Program-made: the position numbers and the translations under genes | Part shown: positions 18,282 through 28,220 of the stretch, one piece after another | Numbering within the stretch: the first letter of the stretch is position 1 | Layout of the letters: each line of letters opens with the position of its first letter | The notes under the pieces: model-generated | Database searches by the model: none | What the model was told of the DNA's origin: nothing | Seen by the model: only the letters and a program-made list of their open reading frames with translations | DNA from: Vibrio sp. BS-M-Sm-2 | GTDB taxonomy: Bacteria > Pseudomonadota > Gammaproteobacteria > Enterobacterales > Vibrionaceae | DNA length: 64,000 nucleotides | Assembly (NCBI RefSeq): GCF_041504345.1 | Contig: NZ_CP167894.1 | Span: 372,001 to 436,000, forward strand | Direction: 5' to 3'

Positions 18282-20330
18282 CTAAATCCAGTGAGCAATC
18301 TTATCGAACAGTCGGTTTTTATCTGCCGGTTTGACGATAAAGTCTGACATGCCTGACGATTCCATTTTCTCCAAAGTGACGGGGGAACTATCACCTGTGT
18401 GAGCAATGATTGGCACCGAAGAGTACGCTTTATTAGCACCTCGAATTCGGCGAGAAGCTTCCACACCATCCATGATGGGCATTTCGATATCCATGAGAAT
18501 CAAGTCGATCTCGTCGCTATCCAACGCGTCTAATGCTTGTTGGCCATCTTCTTTCTGCACAACATCAAAACCCTGCTTTTCCAGTAACATCGCAGTAAAG
18601 CGGCGCAAAGATTCGTTGTCATCCACCACCATAATCGTCCGCTTATTCGCGGCCTCTAGCGGTTTTGTAGGCGCTGCTGGCATCACGTAATTGGAATCGA
18701 AAAGTAAGCGGTCGATGGTCGCTTTAGTATTCAGCAGCCAAACTTGCGTTTCCACCCAAATAGGCTCGAAAGAAACGTTACGTACACGCTTAATAGGATG
18801 ATGCTCATACAAGTAGATGATTCGCGCTTCAGTGAACGAAAGCAGTGACTCAATCCTTTCTAGGCAACTGGCTCGTAAGTCCAAGCTCTCCATATCAACA
18901 AAAATCAGATCGAATTCGAACTGGTATTCCTTATTTTTTAGGGCGGATGCGACATCTAAGATGGCGAGGTCGAAGCCCATAAAACGCGATATCTCGGTCA
19001 TTTTACTGGTCAGAATCTTCTGGTCGCTTACCATCAACACAGTCTTTAGCTTAGTGAGATCACTCTTAATCTCTTTCACTGTATTTGAAGCCAAAGATGG
19101 GAACGTCATCGTAAACTGAGTCCATTGTTCCACTTCCGACTGACATTTAATCTCACCACCAAACGAGCGCATGACCTTCTGACAAAATGGCAAACCTAAA
19201 CCGTAATTTCCCGATTGGCCCGTGGTATAAAAATCTTGGAAAATGCGTCGAATCACATCACTTGAGATACCCGAACCGTTATCAGTAACCATAATTTGAT
19301 TGGTCACTTCATCACTGCACATTGTGACATGAATATGAAAATCTTCGGGGCTGCGATGATGGAACGCGTTCTTAAACAAGTTATACATTACGTACTTCAG
19401 CAAGGTATCACTACCTAAGAACTCAAAGTTACTCTGTACGTCTAAAGATATCGCTAATTTATCTGTCGCGCGTTTGTAATTAAAGCTGCCTATCGAGTCC
19501 TCAACCACTGCTTGAGCTGAATGCTTCTTAAACGTAGAACGAGATACTCGGTTTTCATCGATTGAAGTCAGCAACAGATCAATCGTTTCGTTACCGGAGT
19601 GAATGATCTCCATCGCTTCATCACCCACTTCACGCAACTGTATAACTTCTTCACTGCTTAAAACATATTGCCCTTTGTGATCACCACTTTTAGGGTTCGG
19701 TAATATGGATTGCATAACATCAATAGAGGTCAGTAAACCACTTAGAGGGTTTCGCATCTCATGGGCAATGCCAGCCCCAAAAGATTTCGCCAATGATACC
19801 TTGTTCTCATGTTCCACCTGATTGCGGAAGTAGAACAAGTTGCCGAATAAGTAGATAAACAAAAAGATTGGCACGTGCGTCCAATCCATTGTGAGTTCGA
19901 GGTAGAAGCCTTGTGCAATCCAAGCGCACAAGGTCGCAATCCCAATACCGGCAAAGGTTTGTGCAAACATCACTCTGGTGACGTGCACCAATAAAATGTG
20001 GAGGAAAATGGCCGACATGAATGACATAACCCAAACGTTAGACCAATTATTCATTAGCAGCATGTAGAAAAAGAAACCTGGCAAACAGATAGTTACAGCG
20101 ACTTGATAATAAGCCGGGAGGTACTTGCGCCATTCAAATGGGACACGATTGCGAAATATAATGCCAAAGAACAATACCGAGCAAAACAAGCGAAGCGCTA
20201 AGTTTTCGTAGGGTTGTGGAAACAAAAACTCCCACACAATGTAGTAAATTGGAAAGCCGACAAAGCCCATCCAACCCACGAGGGTTAGATTCGGTTCTGC
20301 GTATTGGTAAACTTTACGAATCGCGTTCAT
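18282..20330 (-). CDS. cqsS: CAI-1 receptor hybrid sensor kinase/phosphatase
   Basis: 682 aa (V. cholerae CqsS 686). Residues 15-168 hold six membrane helices forming the CAI-1 site; H190 in GAGIAHEMRNPLSG is the phosphorylated histidine. The ATPase domain has NGSGISSDV and GNYGLGLPFC; the receiver domain has D614 in LILMDIEMP. It feeds the LuxU-LuxO relay. W100, S103 and F166 align with V. cholerae W104, S107 and C170; Phe at the last site is the V. harveyi-type state linked to short-tail C8-CAI-1 preference. Confidence 0.95.
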   Translation of the reverse strand: MNAIRKVYQYAEPNLTLVGWMGFVGFPIYYIVWEFLFPQPYENLALRLFCSVLFFGIIFRNRVPFEWRKYLPAYYQVAVTICLPGFFFYMLLMNNWSNVWVMSFMSAIFLHILLVHVTRVMFAQTFAGIGIATLCAWIAQGFYLELTMDWTHVPIFLFIYLFGNLFYFRNQVEHENKVSLAKSFGAGIAHEMRNPLSGLLTSIDVMQSILPNPKSGDHKGQYVLSSEEVIQLREVGDEAMEIIHSGNETIDLLLTSIDENRVSRSTFKKHSAQAVVEDSIGSFNYKRATDKLAISLDVQSNFEFLGSDTLLKYVMYNLFKNAFHHRSPEDFHIHVTMCSDEVTNQIMVTDNGSGISSDVIRRIFQDFYTTGQSGNYGLGLPFCQKVMRSFGGEIKCQSEVEQWTQFTMTFPSLASNTVKEIKSDLTKLKTVLMVSDQKILTSKMTEISRFMGFDLAILDVASALKNKEYQFEFDLIFVDMESLDLRASCLERIESLLSFTEARIIYLYEHHPIKRVRNVSFEPIWVETQVWLLNTKATIDRLLFDSNYVMPAAPTKPLEAANKRTIMVVDDNESLRRFTAMLLEKQGFDVVQKEDGQQALDALDSDEIDLILMDIEMPIMDGVEASRRIRGANKAYSSVPIIAHTGDSSPVTLEKMESSGMSDFIVKPADKNRLFDKIAHWI

Positions 20331-20587
20331 ACGAAATACTTTGTTCTCTAAGCCCTGACGTTTATTAATTCTATGATTTAGTTTTTATACTTATATTTTG
20401 GCGCCAATTATATTACACATCACCTCCGAGCAGTGAGGTTTCAATCAAATATGTACCAACGCATTTGTTTTTATTTTTAAGCGTAGATAAATAATGCACC
20501 CTGCCGACACTTAAATTTAAGTACGAGAGTTTGGTTCAAGGGATGGGCATGCACGGTGTTCCTTTGATAACTGTGTTCAGCTTACCG

Positions 20588-21442
20588 TTATGTCACTGTT
20601 ACTCGATGCATTTTCCGTGGTGTATCGCCGTAATCAATCACAGCATAATGTTGAGTGACTCTGTTGTCCCATATCGCCATTGAGCCCTTGTTCCATTTGA
20701 AACGCACTTGATATTCTGGTTGTCGTGCAATTTCAAACAGCTGGCTAAGTAGTGAATTACTATCTTCAAGTTTGAGTTCATTAATATAACGGGTAAATTG
20801 CTCGTTGATGTATAACGTCTCTTTGCCTGTTTCCGGATGAACTTGTACTAAGGGATGTACCACTGGCGGATTTTCTTGCGCGGTTTTCAGCAGTGACTTA
20901 TGCCAATCTAACTCGATTTGATCCGATTCAATACCTTCAAACGCGACTAATGAATGCGTTGCCGATAAGCCTCTTAGCTTATCTTTCATGCTTTCATCTA
21001 ATGAATCAAACACTGCGGTCATCGAACACCAAATCGTGTCGCCACCGACATCCGGTATATATTGAGCATGTAATAGAGAGGCTTTCGATGGCAATTTGCG
21101 CCAGGTTAAATCGGTATGCCAATAACTCTCCATTGGCGCATTGCCTCGAGTGGTTTCTATCACACTGACTTGCGGTACTTGTTCTACACGTGGGAAGAAA
21201 GGATGAGCGGGTTCAAGCTCACCAAAACGCTTTGCAAGCACCAAGTGTTGTTCCGGCGAAAGGCTTTGCTCATCTAGGAAAATGACTTGATAAGTAACAA
21301 GTGCCTTATACACATCATCAAGTTCGCTTTCACTGCAATCCGCTAGGTTTAATCCATGAATACGAGCGCCAATGTGAGGTGTAATGGGTTCAATTTTCAA
21401 CATACTTTCGCTTATCGGTGAGGTGATATTAAGGAGGTTCAT
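20588..21442 (-). CDS. TauD/TfdA-family Fe(II)/2-oxoglutarate dioxygenase
   Basis: 284 aa. The metal triad is visible: H109-x-D111 in YWHTDLTW and H265 in RVTQHYAVIDY. 2-oxoglutarate-binding arginine candidates are R276 and R280 at the C-terminus. The family releases sulfite from taurine or hydroxylates related small acids. No tauABC transporter lies next to it, so taurine is not certain. A second ATG at residue 15 (MLKIEPI) matches the usual TauD N-terminus and may be the true start. Confidence 0.88.
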   Translation of the reverse strand: MNLLNITSPISESMLKIEPITPHIGARIHGLNLADCSESELDDVYKALVTYQVIFLDEQSLSPEQHLVLAKRFGELEPAHPFFPRVEQVPQVSVIETTRGNAPMESYWHTDLTWRKLPSKASLLHAQYIPDVGGDTIWCSMTAVFDSLDESMKDKLRGLSATHSLVAFEGIESDQIELDWHKSLLKTAQENPPVVHPLVQVHPETGKETLYINEQFTRYINELKLEDSNSLLSQLFEIARQPEYQVRFKWNKGSMAIWDNRVTQHYAVIDYGDTPRKMHRVTVT

Positions 21443-21527
21443 TTAGCTACTCGTTATTAAACCGGACAGAACCGGTTTTTATTTCCTTACTACTCAACAT
21501 AAGATGAGGTTATTCGAAAAGCAAAAG

Positions 21528-21557
21528 AAAAGAGCCCCTACACTGGAGCTCTTTTTG
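21528..21557. terminator. Orphan bidirectional terminator-like hairpin
   Basis: aaaagagc / gctctttt stem with A-rich left and T-rich right flanks, placed between tauD-like and protease genes that both run to the left. It lies downstream of the protease terminator and upstream of the tauD-like start. Confidence 0.7.
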
Positions 21558-21777
21558 TTTGTTGATACTTCCTGTATCCGTAGACAAGTCCAATCTGTAG
21601 TACTTTCACCGAAAGCCAGATCATCGATATCTCCAGTTGTGTATCACTAATAAATCTAGCATACAAACTTCAGGTTTTTCTGAGACGTAGTCGAAAGTTC
21701 GTTTAAGTAGCGTGAATTCCTGCTTATCAATCTAAGAAAACAACGTCATATCCTTTTGTTGCCTGCTACAAACCCAA

Positions 21778-21801
21778 AAAGCCCACAACGAGGTGGGCTT
21801 T
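21778..21801 (-). terminator. Terminator after subtilase gene
   Basis: Stem (aaagcccac / gtgggcttt) followed by TTTTTGGG on the minus strand, 67 bp past the protease stop. Confidence 0.85.
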
Positions 21802-21867
21802 GGCTATCTGGCTTCTAAACTTACCAAACTAGTGAGTAACTTTTGAAACCATCATTAAAACCTAAAC

Positions 21868-23460
21868 TTAAAAGTTTGCTTGGAGCGTCAAACCACTGTA
21901 AGCCGAGTATGCATTCAACATAACGTGGTATCTGCCGCTTTGGGTGACATTCACCGTGCACGTCTCGCTGTTGCCCGATCGGTAAGGTCGGCAGTCCCAC
22001 GTACTAAGCGTTGGTTTATCCCCGAAACGTAGATACAGATCCGCATCGCCTGTGCCACCAATGGTGACCACTGTCAGCTGTTGGCCCTGTTCTAAGTCTA
22101 TGTAGAAGTAGTCCTTTTGTCCTCGGCTGCCACTCAGTCCATTAACCGGCACGCCAGAAACTAGTTTTCCATCTGGATCTGGTCCAGGTGTTGGACCACC
22201 GCAATCCGGTTCACAACCACTATCAGTCAAACTATACAGCAGTTTATTGGTGGTTCCTCTTGTGTCAGAAACCTTATTCTCCGAGGCTCTTGAGTTCAGT
22301 AACCCTGCAAGCTGAAGCGGTGTTAAGCCGTTGTTTTCTTGTAAATACAAGGCAGCAACGCCGGCAACATGTGGTGTCGCCATGGAAGTTCCGCTAATCG
22401 TTTTATAGCCGCCATCATACCAAGCAGACTTGATTTGAGATCCCGGTGCGAATAGATCAACACAGCTGCCCCAGTTCGAGAAACTTGAACGCGAATCAGA
22501 GCTGGTTGTTGAGCCCACCGTCACACCACTTGGTACACGAGCCGGCGATGAATTACACGCATCGGCATTTGAGTTACCCGCCGCCAACATAAAGCTCACT
22601 CCGGATTGAATTGCACCTTGTACCGCGCTATCCAATGCAGTTGAACGCCCGCCACCTAAACTCATATTGGCGACTGAAGGCCCTGATGCATTTTGCGCTA
22701 CCCAATCCACACCAGATATCACGCCAGATGTAGTTCCTGAACCCGAACAGCTAAGTACTCTTACCCCAACAATGTTAACGTTTTTAGCCACACCGTACTG
22801 GCTGCCGCCAATCGTTCCTGCAACGTGGGTACCATGCCCATTACAGTCACTCGAATCAGCATCGTTATCTACGAAATCATAGCCAGAAACCGAGCGACCG
22901 CCGAATTCCTCATGATTATTATTAACGCCCGTATCAATCACGTAAGCCGTTACGCCAGAACCATCAAAATTGGCATTATAGTTTCGATCCAAAGGAAGAC
23001 TTCTCTGGTCTATTCGGTCCAAACCCCAAATCGCGTTACTTTGGACGGCTTCATTTGAAACAACAGGATCGATACTGAGTATTTGGTCTTGTTCAATGTA
23101 TTCAACGCGAGAGTCACGTCTGAGTTGCTTTAATTGAAGTGCGTCTAGATTTGCCACAAAGCCAATAATGGAACTATCAAAAACATCGTCTGTTTTGATT
23201 GAAAACGAATTGGCCATCTGACCCACCGTTTGTTGAGTGAACTGCTGTAATCCAACCGCATCATTCATTAGCATCTGCGGTTGTTTCAATACAACAATAT
23301 AGCGATCGGTGATCGCATCATCTGATGAAGCCAACATCAGTGGAGCAATAGGTTGTTGTGAGTTTTCAGTCGAATTTAAAACCGAACCTTGAGCCAAACT
23401 TGATGCGAAATAAATACCAAATGTGGCTGTAATACAACAACTTAATACTTTCTTTAACAT
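21868..23460 (-). CDS. Secreted S8 subtilisin-like serine protease with PPC domain
   Basis: 530 aa. Signal peptide (1-23), I9-type propeptide (about 50-130, DRYIVVLKQP to VEYIEQDQ), and peptidase S8 domain with catalytic D176 (VIDTGVN), H209 (NGHGTHVAG) and S359 (GTSMATPHVAG). A C-terminal pre-peptidase domain (about 440-530) ends YHVMLNAYSAYSGL and is usually cleaved after secretion. The architecture matches extracellular Vibrio alkaline serine proteases. It is transcribed alone. Confidence 0.95.
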   Translation of the reverse strand: MLKKVLSCCITATFGIYFASSLAQGSVLNSTENSQQPIAPLMLASSDDAITDRYIVVLKQPQMLMNDAVGLQQFTQQTVGQMANSFSIKTDDVFDSSIIGFVANLDALQLKQLRRDSRVEYIEQDQILSIDPVVSNEAVQSNAIWGLDRIDQRSLPLDRNYNANFDGSGVTAYVIDTGVNNNHEEFGGRSVSGYDFVDNDADSSDCNGHGTHVAGTIGGSQYGVAKNVNIVGVRVLSCSGSGTTSGVISGVDWVAQNASGPSVANMSLGGGRSTALDSAVQGAIQSGVSFMLAAGNSNADACNSSPARVPSGVTVGSTTSSDSRSSFSNWGSCVDLFAPGSQIKSAWYDGGYKTISGTSMATPHVAGVAALYLQENNGLTPLQLAGLLNSRASENKVSDTRGTTNKLLYSLTDSGCEPDCGGPTPGPDPDGKLVSGVPVNGLSGSRGQKDYFYIDLEQGQQLTVVTIGGTGDADLYLRFGDKPTLSTWDCRPYRSGNSETCTVNVTQSGRYHVMLNAYSAYSGLTLQANF

Positions 23461-23932
23461 AGCTTGTTCCTTGATATTTTAGGTTTGTTGGTTGTTACCT
23501 ACGACAAACACGAAAATGCAGACAGCTAGCGTTATACGCTCAATACGTGAAGCAACAGTGTTACAAATTCAACCTAAGACAGTACGAATGAGATTGCTTA
23601 TTAATTTACATTCCTCACACTAAGAACTTCGAGTTGGAACAAACTATTTTGAAAAGCTTATGCAATCACATTTTATATAATTTGATCAAAAGCTCTAATT
23701 TTAACAAAAGTCGAATGGTTGGTTAAAAATGGTGTATGTAAGAGAAATGATCTTCTTTATTGACATATCACACACCAAAAATCCCGAAAAAACTAAAAAA
23801 TGCAGCATCAAAATCACATACGATTAGTCGTACTTATAGTGAATAAATATTATTAATTGTACTCGCCGACAGCTTATCTCTATCTTGGCTACATTACCCA
23901 ACACCCTAAACAAACGCGATTAAGCAGGGAAA
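23461..23932. other. Divergent promoter region of protease and ACT gene
   Basis: AT-rich 470 bp without a recognisable gene. The ACT gene has a gggaaa ribosome-binding site just before its ATGs. No clear operator was found. Confidence 0.4.
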
Positions 23933-24337
23933 ATGATGACCGCCATTACCGATTTAGACATTCTGTTGAAGTCCATGTCACCTGAGCTCATTGAAGGTGA
24001 TTATGTTTTTTGTACAGTAGAGGGAGGACTAGCCGACTATGTCCATCTCAATCCTATGGCGACCTTTCGAGAAAGAGAAGGGTTAACTTTGGTGCTGACA
24101 GAAAAAGTGGCGACTCAAGCGCAGTTAAGTTTCGACGGTGTGTTTAGCATGATCACTTTATCGGTACACTCGAGCCTAGAAGCCGTGGGGCTAACAGCCG
24201 CCTTTGCGACTAAACTAGGCTCGTACGGCATCAGTGCCAATGTGATTGCAGGTTATTATCACGATCATATCTTCGTCCAGAAGCACAAAGCTGATGCAGC
24301 AATAAGTGCGCTGAAAGAGTTCTCAGAAACAGATTGA
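23933..24337 (+). CDS. ACT domain-containing protein
   Basis: 134 aa with a duplicated ACT-like fold: FREREGLTLVLTEKVATQAQLSFDG in the first half and AVGLTAAFATKLGSYGISANVIAGYYHDHIFVQ in the second. This resembles the small stand-alone ACT proteins of vibrios and other proteobacteria, which may bind amino acids. Two consecutive ATGs leave the start uncertain by one codon. It is a single gene followed by a terminator. Confidence 0.8.
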   Translation: MMTAITDLDILLKSMSPELIEGDYVFCTVEGGLADYVHLNPMATFREREGLTLVLTEKVATQAQLSFDGVFSMITLSVHSSLEAVGLTAAFATKLGSYGISANVIAGYYHDHIFVQKHKADAAISALKEFSETD

Positions 24338-24367
24338 TAAAGAGTTCTATTACTAACAAATACAAAA

Positions 24368-24392
24368 AAAGCGACGTAATGTACGTCGCTTT
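24368..24392. terminator. Bidirectional terminator between ACT gene and MCP gene
   Basis: An 11-bp perfect stem (aaagcgacgta / tacgtcgcttt) with a 3-nt loop and A/T flanks. Confidence 0.9.
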
Positions 24393-24443
24393 GGCTTATT
24401 GCTTAACGCAAGCAGACTGATCAGGCATCAGTCCATTAGACGC

Positions 24444-26329
24444 TTAAGCAAGCTTAAAAGTAGCCACTTTGTCACTTAAACCAGCGGCTTGGCTTTTAAG
24501 TTCGTTTGACTCAGTTAAGCTGTCCTGTGCGCCCACAACCAAGTGGTCAGTGACATCTTTAATGGTCGTAATGTTTTGGGTAATTTCACCCGTCACGTGT
24601 GTTTGCTCTTCTGCTGCAGTCGCAATTTGAGTCGCCATGTCGCTAATCAAGGCAACAGACGTATTGATCTCTTCTAGCGCGAGAGAAGCTCGGTCTGCAT
24701 CTTCTACAGAATGTAGTGCTAGCTTAGAGCTTGTTTCCATCAGTTCAACGGCTTGTGCTGTTGTGCGCTGTAGAACATCGATCGTTGCCTTGATCTCTTC
24801 CGTTGAAGAGTGAGTGCGTTGAGAAAGCACACGAACTTCATCAGCTACTACGGCAAAACCACGACCTTGTTCACCAGCACGAGCGGCTTCAATAGCGGCA
24901 TTCAAAGCAAGCAAGTTCGTTTGCTCCGCAATGCCTTGAATAGTGGCTAATACGGTCGAGATTTCTTGAGCGTGTTTATTCAGATCGCTAATTACACTAC
25001 CCGCTTCGTTCACTTCATTCGCTAGGTTGTTAATGGAACCTTTAGTGTCGACAACCAGTGCATGACCGCTGTTGGTGCTCGCCGCTGAGTCTTGCGCTGC
25101 TTTTGCCGTTTGCTCTGCATGCGATGCGATCTCTTGCGTTGCACTCGCCATTTCAGTGACTGCCGTTGCAACCATAGTGATTTCTTGCTGTTGGTGGTTA
25201 AGCTCATCCACAGAACGGTTCGCACGTTGAGCACTTTGCTCTGACTGGCTATTTAACTGCTCTGACTGCCCACGAATATGACCAATCAACAGCTGTAAGC
25301 TGCCCACAAAGGTATTAAAGTTATGAGCCAACTCGCCTACTTCGTCTTGATTTTCAACATGAATACGTTGAGTTAAATCACCACTACCGTTAGCGATTTG
25401 CGCCAGAGCTTGAGACACATGATTTAGTGGACGGAATAGAATGGTACAAAGTAAGTTAAATAGTACCGTACAAACCACAACCACTAGCAATGTCACCAAC
25501 ACTTGCCCGATAACAGCGTCAAAGAGTGGCGCCACTAAAGAGTCATGATTCACCACGCTAATCGTAATTAGATTGGTTCCATCAATTGCGCGCGCATATA
25601 GCACATAGTCGGTACCTTTCAACTCAATAGAGATGTCCTTACCGCTTACCAATGCCTTTTGCACATCTGAAAAATTCAAACCAAGTGAACTGATATCCTT
25701 GTTCAACAACTTAGTGTCAGCATGCGTGTAGACCGTACCTTTATTGGTCGCGATGAACATGTAACCTTCACCCGGAAGGATTACTTTTTCAAGGCTATTT
25801 AGAATGTCGGTAATTTCAACATCCGCGCCCAATACTACCTGTTGGCCATGCAGTTGCATTGCAGTGCCCAGAGACACTACATTCGCTCCCGTTGCCGCTG
25901 CAACCGTAGGGTTATCCATGAAAACCTTACTTGGATTGGCAACCGCATTGGTATACCAGCCCCACAAACGAGGATCATCATTGCCCGGCGGCAGTACTAC
26001 TCCGTTCGCGTTCTTTTGCGAACCATCAGGAAATGCCAAGAAGACATTATCAAAAGAGGCAGAATCACGAACCTGTTTTAGGTGAGTCACCAAGCTTTCT
26101 TGCTTAGACTCATGCGACAAAGAGGTCAGCGCACGTTCTTTGGATAAGATCCAATCCGATACATATTGATTGTAAGAAGCCGATGCGCCCTCTAAACGCT
26201 GTTCAACTTCAATATCTAGTCGTTGCAATGAAGCACGAAAAGACAGTGCCTCAACCAAAATCCCCCCAGGATAATGGCCATACTGGCTGAAATCGCCAGC
26301 TTATTTTTAAGCGAGAGTTTCTTGAACAT
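24444..26329 (-). pseudogene. Methyl-accepting chemotaxis protein with frameshift in a G tract
   Basis: The long frame (24444-26258) encodes a Cache-type sensor, membrane helix, HAMP and the signalling hairpin ([22 protein letters not shown]), but begins without its first membrane helix. The missing start lies just upstream in another frame: an ATG at 26329 with an AGG site encodes [20 protein letters not shown], a typical MCP N-terminus. The frames meet at six Gs (26262-26267 on the plus strand as C). Seven Gs, or four, would join them into about 629 aa. This may be a true frameshift, slippage-driven phase variation, or a sequencing error. Confidence 0.85.
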
Positions 26330-26918
26330 AGGAAACCTATAATTTGGAAATAAAAGTCCGTGGCAACAAGTTTGTTGCCAAAACGGCTTGCAAGCGCGAT
26401 ATATTTTACGCCTTAAAATAAATTAAGAAACCGGCTAACGAATTGAATTATTGATATATGTGAACGAGGGCACGTATAGGGGCACATTCATCGAGTAAAT
26501 ATCACCCCCCTCTACGCCAAATGAGATCAGGCAACCTTTTGGCTGCAGCACTTATTGATTGCGCTCTATTTTCTCGGCATGCTGTAAACCTCAAAATAAA
26601 AAGGACTAAACGTATGACGTTCAGTTCTTTTTATTTATCTCAAATCTAACTAAATAGAATCTTCACTTCCTCTCAAGTCAATATTTATACTCGAATACTT
26701 AGATTGCTGAAATTCTTTAAATTACTGGCCTATAAAAACAGATATTTTTAATGAGTGGACTATTGAACCATCGATTATTTATACAGCACGCTTTATATTT
26801 ATCAGCCTGTTTTTTGGGGTGTTACCTACGAGAAAAGCCAATCGCTAATAAGGCTTAGACGAATAAATGTGTTTGGTTAGCTTAATTCGATTAAGTTAAT
26901 TGAGCGGTTTAACCTGTG
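26330..26918. other. Non-coding interval between MCP and cytochrome c' genes
   Basis: Contains the MCP promoter side and a long hairpin at 26594-26636. No gene is recognised. Confidence 0.4.
26594..26636. terminator. Long terminator-like hairpin
   Basis: 20-nt arms match at 18 positions around a 3-nt loop; the arms begin with A-rich and end with T-rich sequence. It lies 283 bp beyond the cytochrome c' stop, so it may end that transcript or an unseen small RNA. Confidence 0.55.
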
Positions 26919-27380
26919 TTACCAACGTGAGCGGTATGAGCGATGACAGCTCTTGCAAGTATCTTGTGCTGCTTCTAATCCTGATTCCGCAAGCGATACA
27001 TCACCTTGTTGACTGCCTTGGAAAAGCTCCTGAAACCCCTGGTCCATTTGTGTTAACAGACGATGGAATTTTTCAGGTTGCCTCCAAACACTCTCTTTTG
27101 CTTTACTCCCCTCGTGACTGCCTTCCGGAAATAACGTCAGCAATGATTGGCTGTGACTCGTTAGCTCTAAGCTCGTTTCTTCTAGTGTCTGCCAATTCGT
27201 ATCATTGCCATCTAAAGTGTCGCTGGCTTTCTCTACTAAGGTTTCGATTTGCGTAAATGCGTGTTGACGCTGTTCAATTTGGTTTGAGTAATCGGGTAAA
27301 TCATCGCCTTGTTCAGCGGTAGCATAGGTACTGAGTAGAACTGTTGTAGTACACAGTAGGCCCGTCATTATCTTGTTCAT
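26919..27380 (-). CDS. Cytochrome c'-type periplasmic haem protein
   Basis: 153 aa. A signal peptide ending TYATA exports it. The haem motif CKSCH is at the C-terminus (DTCKSCHRSYRSRW), as in class II cytochromes c', on a four-helix bundle. Such proteins bind NO or accept electrons in the periplasm. The gene is divergent from a cytochrome b561 gene, with a symmetric promoter between them, suggesting that the two form one electron-transfer unit. Confidence 0.9.
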   Translation of the reverse strand: MNKIMTGLLCTTTVLLSTYATAEQGDDLPDYSNQIEQRQHAFTQIETLVEKASDTLDGNDTNWQTLEETSLELTSHSQSLLTLFPEGSHEGSKAKESVWRQPEKFHRLLTQMDQGFQELFQGSQQGDVSLAESGLEAAQDTCKSCHRSYRSRW

Positions 27381-27457
27381 ATCTCTCTCCGCTACGTTTA
27401 GCTTTTGTTGTCTAGTTTCAATAGTTCGTTTCTATGTAGTGTCTTGCTTTGATGAAC

Positions 27458-27507
27458 CTAATTTACACAACAATAGTTGCACGTGCAACTATTGTTGTGT
27501 AAATTAG
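27458..27507. promoter_or_regulatory. Perfect 50-bp palindrome forming a symmetric divergent promoter
   Basis: Two 25-bp arms are exact reverse complements with no loop (centre between 27482 and 27483). On each strand the sequence contains TTGCAC, 17 bp, TAAATT: plus-strand boxes 27477-27482 and 27500-27505, minus-strand boxes 27488-27483 and 27465-27460. The -35 boxes lie side by side at the centre. Smaller caac-N4-gttg repeats lie in each arm. The likely binder is the MarR-family protein encoded after the b561 gene, but that gene is broken. Confidence 0.85.
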
Positions 27508-27558
27508 TGCAGGTCAAATTGATGCTAAGTAAATAAATACAACAGAGAGAATGACGTT

Positions 27559-28182
27559 ATGAAAATTTGGGATCTATCAACTCGCCTATACCACTGGGCT
27601 CAAGCAGCGCTTTTCATCGGGTTAATGGCGTCTGGCATTTCAGGCAATGGTCCCCACGTTCAACTAGGGCTAGCACTGATTACCTTAATTATCTGGCGAT
27701 TAATTTGGGGATGGGTTGGTAGCGAAACGAGCCGATTCAGACAATTTTTGCGATCCCCAAAATCAGTGGTTCGCTATTTACTAGGAAAAGAAAGTGCTAA
27801 ACCTGGTCACAACCCTGCTGGGGGTTGGATGGTTGTGACGCTACTATCAGCTTTATTCTTTCAATGTGTTTCTGGCTTAGCCTTAGCTGGCCTTCTTGAT
27901 CACTTACCCTATGCAAGTATCTGGTTGAATGATTCAGTTTTTACCTTGCTAGAAAACATCCACCTAGCCATGGTAAAAGTGCTCCCGGCTCTGGTTGCTA
28001 TACACATCTTTGCCGTTCTATTCTACAAATTACGTTCAAAGCCATTAACTTGGGCAATGATCACTGGTTTTCAAACACGAATGCAATTTGATGGCCGCGT
28101 AGCATTTGTTTCGCAATGGCGAGCGTTGTCCGTACTTACTTTAGCTGCAATGCTTACCGTTACTCTGGTTGCATTAGCGTAA
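27559..28182 (+). CDS. Cytochrome b561-family membrane protein
   Basis: 207 aa with four to five membrane helices and the family start WDLSTRLYHWAQAALF, where the His is a haem ligand. Further conserved histidines occur in ENIHLAMVKVLPALVAIHIFAV. The protein is likely a di-haem b-type cytochrome passing quinol electrons to the divergent cytochrome c'. It ends shortly before a broken MarR gene on the same strand, probably once one operon. Confidence 0.9.
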   Translation: MKIWDLSTRLYHWAQAALFIGLMASGISGNGPHVQLGLALITLIIWRLIWGWVGSETSRFRQFLRSPKSVVRYLLGKESAKPGHNPAGGWMVVTLLSALFFQCVSGLALAGLLDHLPYASIWLNDSVFTLLENIHLAMVKVLPALVAIHIFAVLFYKLRSKPLTWAMITGFQTRMQFDGRVAFVSQWRALSVLTLAAMLTVTLVALA

Positions 28183-28220
28183 ATAAAAATAGGTGTAATT
28201 TGGTACACCGGAATGAATCA

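Larger units (their letters stand above)
21443..21867. other. Interval with two terminators and possible small RNA
   Basis: Terminator-like hairpins at 21528-21557 and 21778-21801 bracket about 220 bp without an open frame. The second serves the protease gene; the first has no obvious protein gene to terminate. Confidence 0.35.

Noticed and set aside
23461..23932. Possible gene in the protease/ACT interval
   Set aside because: No frame of useful length on either strand.
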